Below, one piece after another: positions 21,959 through 34,400 of a DNA stretch of 64,000 nucleotides (positions within the stretch are counted from its first letter, which is position 1; the number at the start of each line of letters is the position of its first letter). The DNA is taken from positions 23,126,013 through 23,190,012 of the forward strand of contig OZ026519.1 of assembly GCA_964019695.1 (NCBI GenBank). The letters are read 5' to 3'. Source of the DNA: Loripinus fragilis. Lineage: Eukaryota > Mollusca > Bivalvia > Lucinida > Lucinidae. The notes below the pieces were generated by a model. That model worked only from the letters and a program-made list of their open reading frames with translations, ran no database searches and had not been told where the DNA came from. Both the position numbers and the translations under genes were made by a program.

Positions 21959-23107
21959 AGTCACTCTATGTATAATATTGGTGCTTGTAATGTGTCTGCT
22001 GTCAGTTTGTATCATCCTCTTGGTGCCATGTGGTCTCTGGCTTATAATTGTGACATTTTTCGGTCACATTCACTTGTATTCTATCAAGGGTCATGAATAT
22101 GCTGGTTTGAATCAACACATGCCATACTGTCTGTTTTAGTGTGGTCCTCACCAGATGTTCAGGTGAATAAGCGTCTTGTCTAACATACACAGAAACATGA
22201 GCATATTTTTATGTTTCTTGGCAGACGTTTTAAACGGAACATGCATATGAGAGCATGATACAGCGATAAGACTGCGTAAAGCCAAGTGAAATGAACACAC
22301 ATATGAAACCCCCAGTCATATTCTAATGTCTACATTCAAATATTTCGTAAGTGCATATCAAAGGTATTCGATGGTTTGTGCGTTTCTGCGGGCGATAATC
22401 CACTCGTTAAAACTCATGGATTAGCTTCCTATACAGATGCGCACCCCACACACAATAATTCATAAATTCATCTTTGTCGGGCGTTAGATAACGCATTTGC
22501 TCATTTTGTTGGTTTGATATCATAGGGCCAGTTAAGCAAAATTTTTAAGTGTAAAATTGCGATTATTTTCTTATCCATCAGCCTTTTGTGACGGCTCTTC
22601 CACCTCGGGAATTATCCCCAGTTGCAGACGGACAACTCATGGTATAACCCATTATCTAGCTTATTAACCCCTTCATATTGATCATCAATGTATGTGCTAA
22701 AATAACCACACTGAATAATTTTAAATATTACTATATCATATGTATGATGTATACGTAACATTATTTCGATGAAAATAAAGAAGATATGTTGGAATCAATG
22801 TAACCAATCCTTCACGAATCTGTCAAAGATAATCTAAAGGAAGTTCCTCCTGACTCTTCTGATCATCAAGTTTCACTACCAATATTCTTAATTGAGCTAT
22901 ACTGAAAGGCAACAAAGACCTACATCATTGCTGGAATTTCCAGTTATCAATGACCGATAATTCATAAATTGCACCCTAGGGACTAAACCACTTGTCCCGA
23001 AAACGAAAATCGCTGTAATCTCGTGCACAGGCCCAAAATAAATGGAAATTTTCCTGAATAACACATTATAACATTTACAGATTGTGGTAAATACTGCAGT
23101 CTCAGAC
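21959..23107. other. no gene; degraded repeat traces
   Basis: About 22015-22080 may be a worn LINE-B end (GGTGCCATG...ATTGTGACATTT). About 22390-22640 shares GATAATCCAC and GGACAACTCATGGTATA with the hairpin at 27544. Neither is well preserved. Confidence 0.3.
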
Positions 23108-23445
23108 CAGTACCTGAGGTTATAAAAGTAAGAAGGAGGGCAAAGATCAGGAATCGATACAATCACCACCACACCTGACCCAAGATACCAATGGGAAAGT
23201 GAAAACTTCACAATTAGACATCACAAATGCTCAACTCAAACTAAGCACATAATTTATCATGCTTATAAATGTAACATTGTCAACAATTGTTGGCATTTCA
23301 ACATTTATTAGCTTGATAAATACAGCATCTGGGAATTTGAAAGCAAAAAAGTCTTTATTTTTCATCATGTTAGATTTTAAGAGCACTTGAAATTTCTTAC
23401 TCAGCTGAGTTGAACATGAAAAAGATTTTAAAATCTCGGGGTCTG
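23108..23445. mobile_element. MITE-C copy 1, interrupted by LINE-A
   Basis: MITE-C has inverted ends of the form CAGGCCCCGAGGTTATAAAA and CTCAACT...GCTGAG subterminal palindromes. Here the left end survives as GAGGTTATAAAA, followed by a LINE-A 3' fragment, then ATGCTCAACTC and the rest of the MITE to TCTCGGGGTCTG. Confidence 0.7.
23127..23226 (-). mobile_element. LINE-A 3' fragment nested in MITE-C
   Basis: Begins GTAAGAAGGAGGGCAAAGAT and runs to ACATCACAAA. The minus-strand 3' terminus lies at the low coordinate, directly after the MITE end. Confidence 0.75.
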
Positions 23446-23562
23446 TGAGAAAGCAAAGTCAAGATGGGATGAACATATCGGTGTCATCAGCTGTTTTTTT
23501 AGAATTTAGGACTGCAACCAATCAGTTCATAGCTCTGCTTCTGCTTTAACTTTTCAAATAAT

Positions 23563-23800
23563 TGAGCCAGTGCATGCGATTTCCAGCAATGTGGTATGTG
23601 CGACCAGCAAAGCCTCAGATCAGCCTGCGCATACGCGCAGTCTGATCAGAGCCTTTGCTAGTCGCTTGAGTATTCTATGATTGTTAAGCTACTGACTGAA
23701 CATCATTTGGAGTTTCTAAGCTTAAAAGGAGGTTGCAGAGGCTCATCAGAGTCTACACATGTCAAAATGTCAAATTGTTGGAAATCTCATGCAGGGGCTC
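23563..23800. mobile_element. MITE-D copy 1 (GAGCC...GGCTC ends, 238 bp)
   Basis: Inverted termini GAGCC(A/G)TG and CATG...GGGCTC with inner CAATGTGG/CAAATTGTTGG pairs. A central hairpin GATCAGCCTGCGCATACGCG is present. The copy at 38501-38738 has identical length. Confidence 0.8.
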
Positions 23801-25120
23801 ATATATAAGCTAACCAGGGCGTCTAATTCTATCACATCTATCTTCACTTATCCTAGAATCACAGCAGTGTCGATACAAATGTTGATAAAGTTTTCAACAA
23901 TATCCTAACATTAAGACATTTGTTTAAAAGATCCGCCCGTAATGTAAATATTCAAAAGTACATCAGATAGAGAGCAACACGAAATATAATTACACTTTTG
24001 TGATTAGTTGTTTTGTTTAGACTGAGATGTGGATTACAACATCTTTGCAATTTTGCATTCTCCTCAGCTCATCGAACAAGTTTATGCTTGTGTATGAACT
24101 CTTTGTTAACAAATTGAATGAACCAGCAAATGTAAGTTTTTACATGGTCACTGATGAAGACTAAATGGCAGAAACTAGCTAGTCTGGCCCAGGAAATATG
24201 CACACTCTAGTTTCAGTTCTTTGGTGCAGTCTTTGCTTCCAAGGGATATCCGTTTAAGAACATATTTGTGAAATCTTTAGTACATGTACAAGCAAAAGAT
24301 CTAGATTCTGGAATGCAATTGCGACGAGACAATCTACAACAGCATCCTCTCCAACATAGTACTAGTTGATATAATGAAGGTTTAAAGATATTCTAGGTAC
24401 ATCGCCAGACACATGCACAAAAAGCAAAGATGAGAGCACCTGCACAGAAACACAGGTGACGAATCACATTTTCTATATATTTCCTCCAGAAAATTCATTA
24501 ATTCAGTAGGTGGGTTCTTTCTCCCAGTATTTTCAAAATCTATATTGTCATTCAATTGATGTATTGTTTAAAGCAAGTATATTTGGTTTTTGATTTTATC
24601 AATGCTAGATAACTAATCATACAAATTTAGATATAGCAATATTTCACAGGCACCTCAAGTTCGAACAAGCAACTTTGCTGAGATGAGTTTCAGGTATGCA
24701 TGCTGCTATGCTGCATCAGTTCTGTGGAACAGCTTCCATGATGAATGTAGAAATATAATGGTTTTGGCAGTTGAAAATGTTGGTTGCAAATTGGAGTTTG
24801 GAGCCTGCAAGTGTTTATTTATGTAGGTGACTGTTCTGTTAGTCTGTCTGCATGATGTGTATGCATGCTGTTCGTCAGCGGATGACATTATGAACCGAGC
24901 TCACTATTCTCCTTTTCTCACGTCCCCATCGTATTCGTTGCAGCAGATTATAGCTGATTATAGCCATTGTAAAATCATAATATAACAACGTTTTTGATTT
25001 ATCAAATAATATAATTGTGTACATTGGAAACAGAAGTATTGTTTAGATGTCTCCAACCGTATGGCCTCAAATTTGACATATTTAGCTCCGATGTAACCTT
25101 GAAAACTAAGATAAGGTCCA
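23801..25120. other. no gene recognised
   Basis: AT-rich intergenic sequence; no repeat family of this window was identified in it. Confidence 0.35.
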
Positions 25121-25416
25121 TGCGCGGATCCAGAAATTTTTCCCAGAGGGGGTCCAACTCTGACAACGTTTTTTTTTCCAGATAATGAGGGAGAGAGGAT
25201 CAAAATACCACAAAAAGTGGGCCATCATCGGCCCGCCAGCGAAACGCCATTTAAATGGCGTTTCTCTGGCGGGCCGATGATGACCCAACATTGAATGCTT
25301 GCTTGGTTTTCAGAGGTTCAAGACCAGTATTGCTAAAAAACCTACATTTTTGTGATTTGTCAGGGGGGGGGGGGGGGTCCGGACCACTGTCCCCCCCCCC
25401 CCTCTGGAACCGCCCA
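25121..25416. mobile_element. GCGGATCC-ended MITE with GGCCCGCC palindrome
   Basis: Ends GCGCGGATCCAGA and TCTGGAACCGCCCATG. A perfect-looking 70-bp palindrome at 25217-25287 is centred on CGCCATTTAAATGGCG with GGCCCGCCAGCG arms. G/C homopolymers at 25362-25376 and 25391-25402 flank the right side. Confidence 0.75.
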
Positions 25417-25784
25417 TGATGTCACCAAAACCTCATCACATGGTCAACATGCCCAAAAGTTATATCCGTGTGTAAATTTGGTTCCAATCCGCCCTAAAGT
25501 TCATTAGATCTTATATGAAAGGATCGCACCAACACCAAAGAAAGTGTCACACCAATACTGAGGCTCACAGAATCCACGCTTAAACTACATGTCCCCCTCT
25601 TCTTCGGTGAGGGGGGATAATTAACTGGTGAATGTGACCACAGACTCAACCTCTGGGTACAAAGAGGAATATAATTATGTTTGTCAAATGCAAATTTGAC
25701 TAGAGAAAAGATGAAGTGAAATGCTTTAATTTTTTATTGTGTGTTTGTTTTGGCTGGATCTAGTATATATATTCCAATAAATAG

Positions 25785-25945
25785 TTTTCAGTAATATCAG
25801 GCGTTTCCTGGGTTTTAACCAGTACTAAGCAGGGGTTAAAGTTATTTGATCAAGGACTCAACACAGTGCCTCTGGTGAGGCTTGAACCAGCGAGCCCTCG
25901 ATCTCAAGCCATGCAATCTACCACTGAGCTACTGCGCTCCTCTTT
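25785..25945 (-). mobile_element. tRNA-derived SINE (family 1), copy with good A and B boxes
   Basis: On the minus strand the head reads GTAGCTCAGTGGTAGATTGC (A box) and GGTTCAAGCCTC (B box), the internal RNA polymerase III promoter. The body carries TACTGGTTAAAACCCAGGAA. The degraded head cannot be a working tRNA. Confidence 0.75.
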
Positions 25946-26104
25946 GCTTATTGTGTTCTTGATTTTATATGTGTGTCTTTGTGTGTCAGTGTACAAGTGT
26001 CTCTTTCTCTGGGTACCATAATTCTTTGATCTGTGATTGTGGCATTTCTGGTCACAAAATCGCTGTTTTTTACAAATAAGATTTTAACAAGACATACTTC
26101 TGAT

Positions 26105-27095
26105 TTCCCATATCTTCACTATATGGGCCTCGACGATAAATTCAAGCCTGATTTGTCTTTGTTTCATCATAGTGTGTTAATTTGATTGTTTCTCTGCGAT
26201 GACATACTGTATTAGTTAAGAAAAGTAAGTAAGGTTGCAAAGATCTAGAATCGATACAATCAAGTACCACACCTGACCCAGGATACCAATGGGAAAGTGA
26301 CAAACTCACAGAAGACACCATAAACGAGAGCCAAGAGGTCAGCCCTTTCCCAGCAGGTGACCACGAAGCACATATAAACAGACGCGCACAAAACATAGCA
26401 AACACAACACAGAACAAAAACATAAAAATCCACAAAAGAAGTACCGCCTTGGAACGGTCAGTAAAATATTTCACTGGAGGGCTTAAACCGGTTTAACGGC
26501 GCCAACCTCACCCTTAATTCAGATGTGGATCAAGACACATAGATATTTGGTTTGCATGAAAGACCCCTAACTTATCAATGCATCATCTCCTAAAACATAT
26601 AAATCAAGATATAACAAGGAGATAAAGCAAGGATAAGGACTCAACAGTAAATTAAACTGAATACCGGAGCAAAAGAAATCCAACAGGTAAACCCCGGTGG
26701 GCCCGACAAACAGCCTCCATGCGAGCTAAACAATTTTGCGTTTTAACAACAGATTCTAGGGCGAAGATTTGGTACCAGTAAAATGCATTTTAGCCCCCCC
26801 CCTCGGTGACTTAGCCTTCTGTCCGTTCTAAGGCGGTGTGTCTGTTGCTGTTGATCTGTTGTTTGGTGTGCTTCCTTTTGGTTGTGGGGGTTCTGTGTTT
26901 GTCTTTGTTATGTTGTGCATTACTTTGTGTCTTTCCTAGTTTTGCAATCATCTTGAAGAAGAAGAGAGAGCTGGCTTGCTTTGCTTTTTTTGTCTTACAG
27001 AAGACTTGTTACTGTAAATGTTCTGTGACTCTTCATCACGGTGCCGTTGGTTGGTCTGAAGTGTGTGATTGTGTTATTTCCTGATAGTACTCACT
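26105..27095 (+). mobile_element. LINE-B 3' region interrupted by antisense LINE-A
   Basis: The left part (to 26221) has TTTGTTTCATCATAGTGTGT and the GATGACATACTGTATTAGTT stretch. After the LINE-A insertion it resumes with GCCTCCATGCGAGCT, GGGCGAAGATTTGGTACCAG and ends ATTTCCTGATAGTACTCAC. Untranslated 3' sequence. Confidence 0.75.
26222..26711 (-). mobile_element. LINE-A 3' region nested in LINE-B
   Basis: From AGTAAGTAAGGTTGCAAAG to CCAACAGGTAAACCCCGG then TGGGCCCGACAAACAG, almost the whole 3' UTR as seen downstream of the RT end at 43151. Highly similar to that copy, so probably young. Confidence 0.8.
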
Positions 27096-27543
27096 TTCTT
27101 TTTTTTTTGCATGTTAGCAACAAATGCGCTAACCAGTCTTGCAACATGCAATATTTCAATACTCTAGCTAGTCCCAGTAGCTGATCAGACTGGATTGAGA
27201 CTGACCTGGGCACAAACCCCAAAGATAGGTTTTCTCCCGACAGACCTAATTATGTATGGTGCCAAATAGAGGTCACTTTTGTCAGGCGATTGTTCCGTGA
27301 TGCTTATACTGTGTACTTCCAATTTCATCTGTCCTTGAAGAATATTGGCAGCCATTATGAACTATTACTTACATATTGGCAAACATTGTTCTGACATTAA
27401 CAATTAGCTTGAACCACCTCAAATAAGTAGGACATTATAACTATTGCGACCAGATTAGAATCAGATGAATATCCGTGACGTGCAGTACCGACCGAGTCTT
27501 TTTTGCTCTCACGTACATAGTATGTAAGTTGATAAGTAATAGT
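27096..27543. other. no gene recognised
   Basis: Intergenic, with no repeat family identified. Confidence 0.3.
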
Positions 27544-27634
27544 TATACCATGGGTTGTCCGCCTGTACGTGGAGATAATCCACGAGCTTTAGCGAGTGGA
27601 TTATCTTACGTACAGGTGGACAAACATGGTATAG
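27544..27634. repeat. hairpin element
   Basis: Arms TTATACCATGGGTTGTCCGC and GTGGACAAACATGGTATA, inner GATAATCCAC/GTGGATTATC, with a short loop. Confidence 0.7.
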
Positions 27635-28089
27635 CTATTTTATACCACCTTTATCAATGTAGACCTTGCACATCTTGTGATATTTCGTGCTCAAGTTGGT
27701 AAGGGTGGTATAAACCGTTAGAACTAACACTAGACATTTTGTCTTTGGGAATGTTACCGCGAGTGTACTCTAAAATAACGAACTAACTCAGGCTCCTGTA
27801 GGGTAAGTACCGTTTGTATGTTATGAGGCTCGTTTATGGAATGCTATTATTCTAGAAACCAGTTTTCTTAAACCAGTGGCGGGTACAGGTGGGTTTGCTC
27901 TAAAATATTTATCAACATTGCATTATAGCAAATTTTCGGGTAAACGGACATAATTGACCATCTTGTTATGCTCGCAGAGGTTGTGCTACCAAAGCAATTT
28001 GACAAACCCCCTTCTCCTATCCCATAAATGCTCGTTAAAATTTCTCACGATAAACGGTTAAGATATGACACCGACAAGTCAAAATTAAA
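27635..28089. other. no gene recognised
   Basis: Intergenic, featureless by eye. Confidence 0.3.
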
Positions 28090-28460
28090 TAAGTGAGTAT
28101 GATCAGGAAATACAATGTACCACAATCACATACTGTAGACCAACCAACGGAACCGTGAGGAAGAGCCACAGAATACTATCAGTCACAAACATTTGCAAAG
28201 CAGTCATCTCTCTCCTCCGTGTCAATATGATTGCAGAACTAGAAAGGACACTAAGCAATGCATATCATAACAAAGACAAACACAGAACCCCAACAAACAA
28301 AGAGAGGTACCTAAAGCAATAGAAAGGACACGAAGTACTGCATAATAAAACAAGGACCAAACAAATAACCCCACAGACAATGGGAGAGTAATAACAATCA
28401 ATTAATCAACAGCAACATAACCACAGTCTTAGAGCGGACAGCAGCCAAAGTGGTGGCTAT
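28090..28460 (-). mobile_element. LINE-B 3' region
   Basis: Begins AGTGAGTATGATCAGGAAAT (3' terminus, inverted), passes GAGGAAGAGCCACAG and ends near CTTAGAGCGGACAGCAGCCA. Confidence 0.7.
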
Positions 28461-28607
28461 TTTTGGTATTCACACGAATCTACAGCTTTTTGATTGAAAC
28501 ATGACTTTTATCGAACCAATGAGTTCTGATAGATAACATGCAAGATACAGTCGAACATTCGAGGTCAACAAACATACACGTACCAATATCTCAATCAAAT
28601 AAATAAC

Positions 28608-28772
28608 TTTTGTTTGTTTTTGTTTGTTTGATTTGATTCTTTACGTCCACTCAACAATCTTTCAGTTATGCGGGACGGGTCTTCCTGGGTTGAACCAGTA
28701 CTAAGCTAGGATAAATGTGTCTTGCTCAAGGACCACAACGCAGTGACGCCGGTGAGGCTCGAACCCGCGGCA
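28608..28772 (-). mobile_element. SINE family 1, 5'-truncated inside the tRNA head
   Basis: The T-rich tail lies at the low coordinate (TTTGTTTG repeats, TTCTTTACGTCC), then the body CCTGGGTTGAACCAGTACTA and a perfect B box (GGTTCGAGCC on the minus strand, 28756-28765). The A box is missing. Confidence 0.75.
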
Positions 28773-28978
28773 AATAAATAACTAGTTCATATTGTTTATC
28801 AAAGTGATAAAGACCAAAGGTCAAGGTTATGCGATCACCCAAATACAAAAGAATCAGGCGTATCACCAGAACTACAGAAAATGTGTTGTCTTGACATTGA
28901 ACGTCTATAGCAGAAGAGCTGTTTTGGCAAACACAACAAATCATACGCAAAACGAATCCGAGCCTTCTCTTGTGTTTA

Positions 28979-29135
28979 AATGGCTTTTTCATATTTTGAT
29001 ATTTGCCACTAAATAGTGGCAAATATCAAAATAAAGAAAAGCCACTAAAACGTCAATGAAAACTCGGACTAGTGGCAAATATCAAAATAAAGAAAAAGCC
29101 ACTAAAACGTCAGAGAAAACTCGGACTAAAGCAAA
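28979..29135. repeat. 56-bp tandem pair with an inverted third copy
   Basis: TAGTGGCAAATATCAAAATA begins at 29014 and 29070, followed both times by GCCACTAAAACGTCA...ACTCGGACTA. The reverse of the unit, GGCTTTTTCATATTTTGATA, precedes them at 28982. Confidence 0.75.
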
Positions 29136-29164
29136 GCATGGAGGTTCGGTGGTCCTAGTTTTGT

Positions 29165-29590
29165 GATAACATCTTAGTGCCCTTTCTTGTTTTGCAACCA
29201 TTCGCCGAGGAAGAGAGAACAGGCCACGTTGTTATAAAACTTTTAATGCTCAACTCAGCTGAGCACAAACCTTTTCCTGCTTATAAATGTTAAAATGCCA
29301 ACAATTGTTGGCATTTTAAAATTTATAATCATGATAAATACAACATCTAAGAGACTTAAAGCAAGCAACTTCTTCATTTGTCGGTATTCTAGTCTTTATG
29401 ATCAGTTGAATTTTCGTGCTCAGTTGAGCTCAGCATGAAAAAAGTTTTATAACTTAGGGGCCTTGCTATACGTTAAATTTGTTCTCGTTTTGGTGTGGCC
29501 GTTAATGCTCTGAGTTCTTCCTCGCGATATCACGATGGTCTGTGACCTGTGGTTGTGGCATTTCCGTGTAACATCCAATCACTTTTTTTT
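29165..29590 (+). mobile_element. LINE-B 3' region interrupted by MITE-C
   Basis: Left part TAGTGCCCTTTCTTGTTTTG to GAGGAAGAGAGAACA; right part TTCTTCCTCGCGATATCACG to TGTGGTTGTGGCATTTCC. MITE-C copy 2 lies between. Confidence 0.65.
29220..29464. mobile_element. MITE-C copy 2
   Basis: Ends CAGGCCACG...TTATAAAAC and GTTTTATAACTTAGGGGCC, with subterminal CTCAACTCAGCTGAGCAC and central AACAATTGTT. Uninterrupted, 245 bp. Confidence 0.8.
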
Positions 29591-30520
29591 TCTTCAAAAC
29601 GTAAATGAGTATTTAGCATGACTCGCAGATAAAAATCTTTTAATGCTTCAACTAATAATCTACTGTTTACTTAGAGATGACCGACCACTCGTTTGATCTA
29701 TCATTTAATAAAGAATAAGAGCATTCTGCAAAAATTTCACCAAGGCCTGCACTGGTTACTTACCAAGATAAAAAAGAATCTTAAGAGACGGAAAACATCC
29801 TTTTATGGAAATTATGATCGACGGCCCCTTAAAATACAAAAATGGACTGTACTTATTCACGTAATTACTCTGCATGACATAATCCATCAGATTAAAAAGG
29901 TTTATTTCTTCCAGACAATAAATATTTATGCTTAATTTCCAAGAACTATACATTTATGTTTTCCTCTGTCTGTAAAATTGTCTTGATGGTATACTAGGAA
30001 AATATTCAACCAATATCATACCATTCAACTCATACACTCAGTTCATAGGCTCAACTCATCTCATGAGTATGCCCTCGCCAAGGAACTTTTCGAAAGCTCG
30101 AGCTTCTCTAGATATTTTACTTTATTTTTAAGCATTTTTTTACTTGGCGAGACAAAATTGCCGACTAGACGCACAGTTTGCATCAGTCTAATATAACTGA
30201 CATAATTTATATAAACAGGTGAAAGCTAATAAAAGAGGCATGACAGTTTTATAGGATAGTGGAGTTCGGTGTTCTAGCAGTCCTGATAATATTCTATAAT
30301 AAAGTCAAATCATTCTTAAAAGCTACCTGTATTAAGCAATCACCTGCCTGGCAAGGCTATATATCTGTACCCCACCATAGCAGTTTTGATATCTAACTGT
30401 CTGTTAATCAAACACCCGCATCAATAAGCATATGTGCATGCTTAGTACACATTTGACATTTGATTCGAGCAATACTAAAATACATGTCAATATCCAGGGT
30501 ACGTTGTTTTCAAATTCCCC
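29591..30520. other. no gene recognised
   Basis: AT-rich intergenic sequence. Short opposing frames at 29693-29953 are not protein-like. Confidence 0.3.
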
Positions 30521-30700
30521 AGCAGTGACAGTGGTTCAGTAATAGAATGCTTGACAGGAGATCGAGAGGTCCCTGGTTCCAGCCTTTGCTGTTTTTGAGC
30601 AAGACACTTTATTCTCTGCTTTGTACTGGTTCAAGCCAGGAGACATCCAGACATAACCGATTTATTTTGACTGTGACGTAAAGTATCAGATCAAACAAAA
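30521..30700 (+). mobile_element. SINE family 1, sense copy
   Basis: Head TGGTTCAGTAATAGAATGC and GGTCCCTGGTTCCAGCC correspond to A and B boxes. The body has GTACTGGTTCAAGCCAGGA and the 3' end TGTGACGTAAAG. Confidence 0.7.
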
Positions 30701-30740
30701 CTAACAAAATTTTCAAACTAAAACACATGTACGAGTATAT

Positions 30741-30872
30741 GAGCCGCGACATGAGATTTCCAACAATGTGGTATGTGCGACAGACCATCAGAGTAAGACT
30801 AGCTACAAGTACATGATATGAAACATTGATGAAAAATTGTTTTAAGGACTGGAGCCAGTCTAATTATTGAAT
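30741..30872. repeat. chimera of MITE-D left end and MITE-A right arm
   Basis: 30741-30781 matches the MITE-D start (GAGCCGCGACATGAGATTTC to GTATGTGCGA). From 30782 the sequence switches to the MITE-A arm (GACCATCAGAGTAAGACTAG to GGACTGGAGCCAGTCTA). Confidence 0.7.
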
Positions 30873-32385
30873 TGCACCAAAATCTTAACATGTGCCCTGA
30901 CTCAATAGCTAGAACTATAAGAACGGACTGATCTGGGTATATTTTGTTTGTACATAATTTTCCAGTTTAAAAATAATTAGGCTCTGGCATTCAAAGAATG
31001 TATCAAATCACCCATCATTTGTCTCAATGCTTATTTTTTTTTATCCCTTTCATTCAATCTCTATTCACAACAAGAACAGATATTGGCAAATGCCAACTTG
31101 TCTGGAATGTTTACCAAAACATGCAATGACTTCACTTTGGGACTAAATTCTGCAATAAGTGTCAGCCATCATGCAAGCAATGCATATCTTATAGTTTAAC
31201 CAAAGTCCTTCAGAACCAGAATTTATCCTGTATACAAGCAGTGTAGATCATGTCCCATGCTGTTTCCAGTCAGCATACCCATTCCTGGCAAAAATGAAAT
31301 GCCGCAAAGTCAGGAGCGGAGATAGAATATTTATTTATTCAACAGGACAATGGTTAAGGAGTTGCATTTGATAGATCGCATAAATGTGCATATTCCGTTA
31401 TCAAAATCGAACACCTGTTCAGAAATTCGTTAAAGTACTCTTGTTTTTAGGAGTAAGCTTGATTACACTTTGAGGTATATAGGGACCATCCCTATAAAAT
31501 ACAGCGTAAGTTAACTTTCTTGGTACGAATTTGTTTTGATCAACCTCCATCAAAATGTTATTTTAGAACTAATCATATGTACTAATTTATATAACTTAAA
31601 ATTACAGAATAGACTTACCAAAATAAGGCCGCCATTCCTGAAAGGGGCAAAAAACGAACGAAATTTCTATATCTTTAAAATGAAAAAAAAATGAAACTGA
31701 ATATTTTCACAGTAATGCAACGAAACCAAGTAAAAATATATAATGTCATTATATACGTATGAATGTAATTCTGTTTAACGCTATGCGATCCTAGGGAGAA
31801 AGTCAATTGTTTATAAGCGTCTGCATTTTGTCAGGGTCTACAAAGTTTGTAAAGTTAAAAATGATCTTCAGACAAAAGAATACACTATTTTGGGAATATT
31901 ATAACCTGACACCCCTAGATATGTACAAAGGGCAATCCCAAGCTTATTGTATCAAAACAGAAGAAAGAATCCAATAGTATACAAAGGGTTAATGAAGCGG
32001 GCATTCTGATTATCATCTGAACTTTCATATAAAACTGTAAGGAATACTTTCCCAAATCAGCTTTATCAAGAAAAGATGGCATGATATATTCATAAAAGCA
32101 TATTTACAAAAATATAAAACATAAAGCTTTTTTCAATGGCTTAATCTTAGATAAAAGTGTGCTGCTCCACTGAAGAAACGCCATTTTCGCAATTTAAACA
32201 TACATGTAGATACAAGTAGCGGCTACATGCTTGACACTAATTGTCACCTCAACCCACCGTATTATCCAAAAACATAGAATTTGCGTTTCAGATTAGCAAC
32301 GGGAAAATGACCATATTCCATAACTTTTTGAACATATATTTTAAATTTGAGGTACCAGCACCTGTTTGTGCGTTTAATCAGCAGA
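30873..32385. other. no gene recognised
   Basis: Long AT-rich intergenic stretch without identified repeats. Confidence 0.35.
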
Positions 32386-32450
32386 ATAAATGAAGTTTAT
32401 GTATTTTTCAATAAAATATAGCGATATTTTATTGAAAAATATAAACTTCG
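32386..32450. repeat. AT-rich hairpin
   Basis: GAAGTTTATGTATTTTTCAA and its inverse TTGAAAAATATAAACTTC around a GCGATAT centre. A one-arm relative is at 46199-46234 (GCGATATTTTATTGAAG). Confidence 0.75.
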
Positions 32451-32667
32451 TGTATTTCTCGAATTGTGCCGGGTTTTCCCGATTGGCAGCCTGAAGTGTT
32501 ACTCGTGGGTTAATGTAATGTACTTGTTCAAGAGACACTCAAGGCTTTGGCAGTGATACAAAGTGATACATTATGAGCTTCAAATATAACTCAAGTATAT
32601 ATTAATTAATGTGCTTCTTTATTATAGAACTGTCTTTGGATTCCAACCATTTATTGTATTATCTGCC

Positions 32668-32670
<3 letters not shown>

Positions 32671-32745
<75 letters not shown>

Positions 32746-32746
32746 A
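32671..32746. repeat. (CT)n then (GT)n compound microsatellite
   Basis: About 63 bp of CT followed by about 14 bp of GT. Confidence 0.95.
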
Positions 32747-33385
32747 TGTCTATTGGTGATAATACAAAGTGCTTAAATACACTTGAAAGTGGACATGTTG
32801 TTGGTTTAAATATTTTAAAATGTCTGAAACATGTTTGTTTGCTGCCATTTTACTGGAACTAGCTATGTTTTATGTAAATATGTCCACTGCCGGACAACTG
32901 GTTATACCAAATTCATCTAACTTTAACAAGACAAAGACTAATCAAATCTAAATAAGATAATTTACTATTGTAAGTAATGTTTTGCGGCTTTGCAGTTCAT
33001 TGGCTTGGTCGATTTTGATTTACCACTGGGGAAGTCCTGATCTGCAAACGTGGTATGGATGTGCGTTCAGAGGTTCATAACTTAACATTATCTGTTACAG
33101 ATAAATACTAAGAAATAGTCTTCCAGATAGGTAATACAGTTCTACGTTTAAACCATTTAAGCTGAATGAAATTTCCCACTCTTATCATTTGGACCTGTCC
33201 AATGTTTTTTCTTTATAAATATTTTAGCAAACAGTGGAGACTCTGATCGTACACCGCGTTTATGTCGCACAAAAAGGACGCTAGGCTTATATGGGTTGAT
33301 ATAATAACGAGAAACCACTTTATATTTCATGGAATAGAGTATATTTATTTTGGTCAATAACTGATTTTTATTTTTAAAAAAGTAA
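32747..33385. other. no gene recognised
   Basis: Intergenic. The minus-strand frame at 33157-33411 partly overlaps LINE-B and is not a gene. Confidence 0.3.
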
Positions 33386-33880
33386 TTGAATATGACAAGG
33401 AAATGCGACAATCAAACGCTGCAGACCAACCCTCGGCACCGCGAGGAAGTGACACATAATACAAAAGTAAGTAAGAGTGCAAAGATCAGGAATCGATACA
33501 ATCAAGTACCACACCTGACCCAGGATACCAATGGGAAAGTGACAAACTCACAGTTAGACACCACAAACGAGAGCCAAGAGGTCAGCCCTTTCCCAGCAGG
33601 TGACCACAAAGCACATATAAACAGACGCGCACAAAGACATAGCAAACACAAGACAGAACAAAACCATAAAAGCCACATGCCACCAAGAGGACAATTAAAT
33701 TAAAACAACCAGCTCTCTTGGATGCAAAACAAGATAGGACACTAAATACGACAGAAAAAAAAGGACCAAATGCAAACCCCCTAGACAATGATAGCAAAAC
33801 TAAGCAATGAATCAACAATAACAGATCCACCGCTTTAGAATGGACAGCTGGCTAAAATTCGCCCTAGGTTCTGCTTTTAT
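33386..33880 (-). mobile_element. LINE-B 3' region interrupted by LINE-A
   Basis: 3' terminus GACAAGGAAATGCGACAATC with GACCAACCCTCGGCACCGCG; it resumes after LINE-A with CAGCTCTCTTGGATGCAAAA and ends near TAGAATGGACAGCTGGC. Confidence 0.7.
33466..33680 (-). mobile_element. LINE-A 3' fragment nested in LINE-B
   Basis: AAGTAAGTAAGAGTGCAAAG to ACAGAACAAAACCATAAAAG, same strand as the host copy. Confidence 0.8.
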
Positions 33881-34398
33881 AAAAACATAAAATTTGCTCA
33901 GCTCGCGTGGATTCCAAACATAGAGATATCATGCTACTAAAATAGTACAAGTCAAATTGACGGTTCTTCCAGATTATTAAAAAACATGGTTACAGCAAAA
34001 ATGTGTTTATAAATAAATCGTGGAAATTGCTTTACGAAGTGTCGATAAATAGAAAGATACGTGAAATGATAAAACAGATAAGACAACGAGAGAGAAAAGA
34101 AGAAAGAAAGCGAATATAGAAGCTACTTTCTTGTTCCTGGCGTTCGAATGGATAAAACAATCAAGATTTTTGTGGTCTAATCTTTTATGCACGTATTTAA
34201 CTAACGCGAGTTTATTCACAGTGAACAGCGAATAATGCGGACCCGACTGTGCCGAGGATTGTCATTATTGGCTTCGCAGTTTCATTGCATGACAGGTCTG
34301 GAAAACCACAAATAAAGGATGGTAGTCATATTCGTGATATCTTCCCAATTCTATTTCACAATCTTTTGATAGTTTCTTTTTTATGACGATTTTTGCTT
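33881..34398. other. no gene recognised
   Basis: Intergenic, no repeat identified. Confidence 0.3.
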
Positions 34399-34400
34399 TA

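Noticed and set aside
21770..22139. Opposed frames around the GA tract
   Set aside because: Composition-driven by the (GA)n microsatellite.
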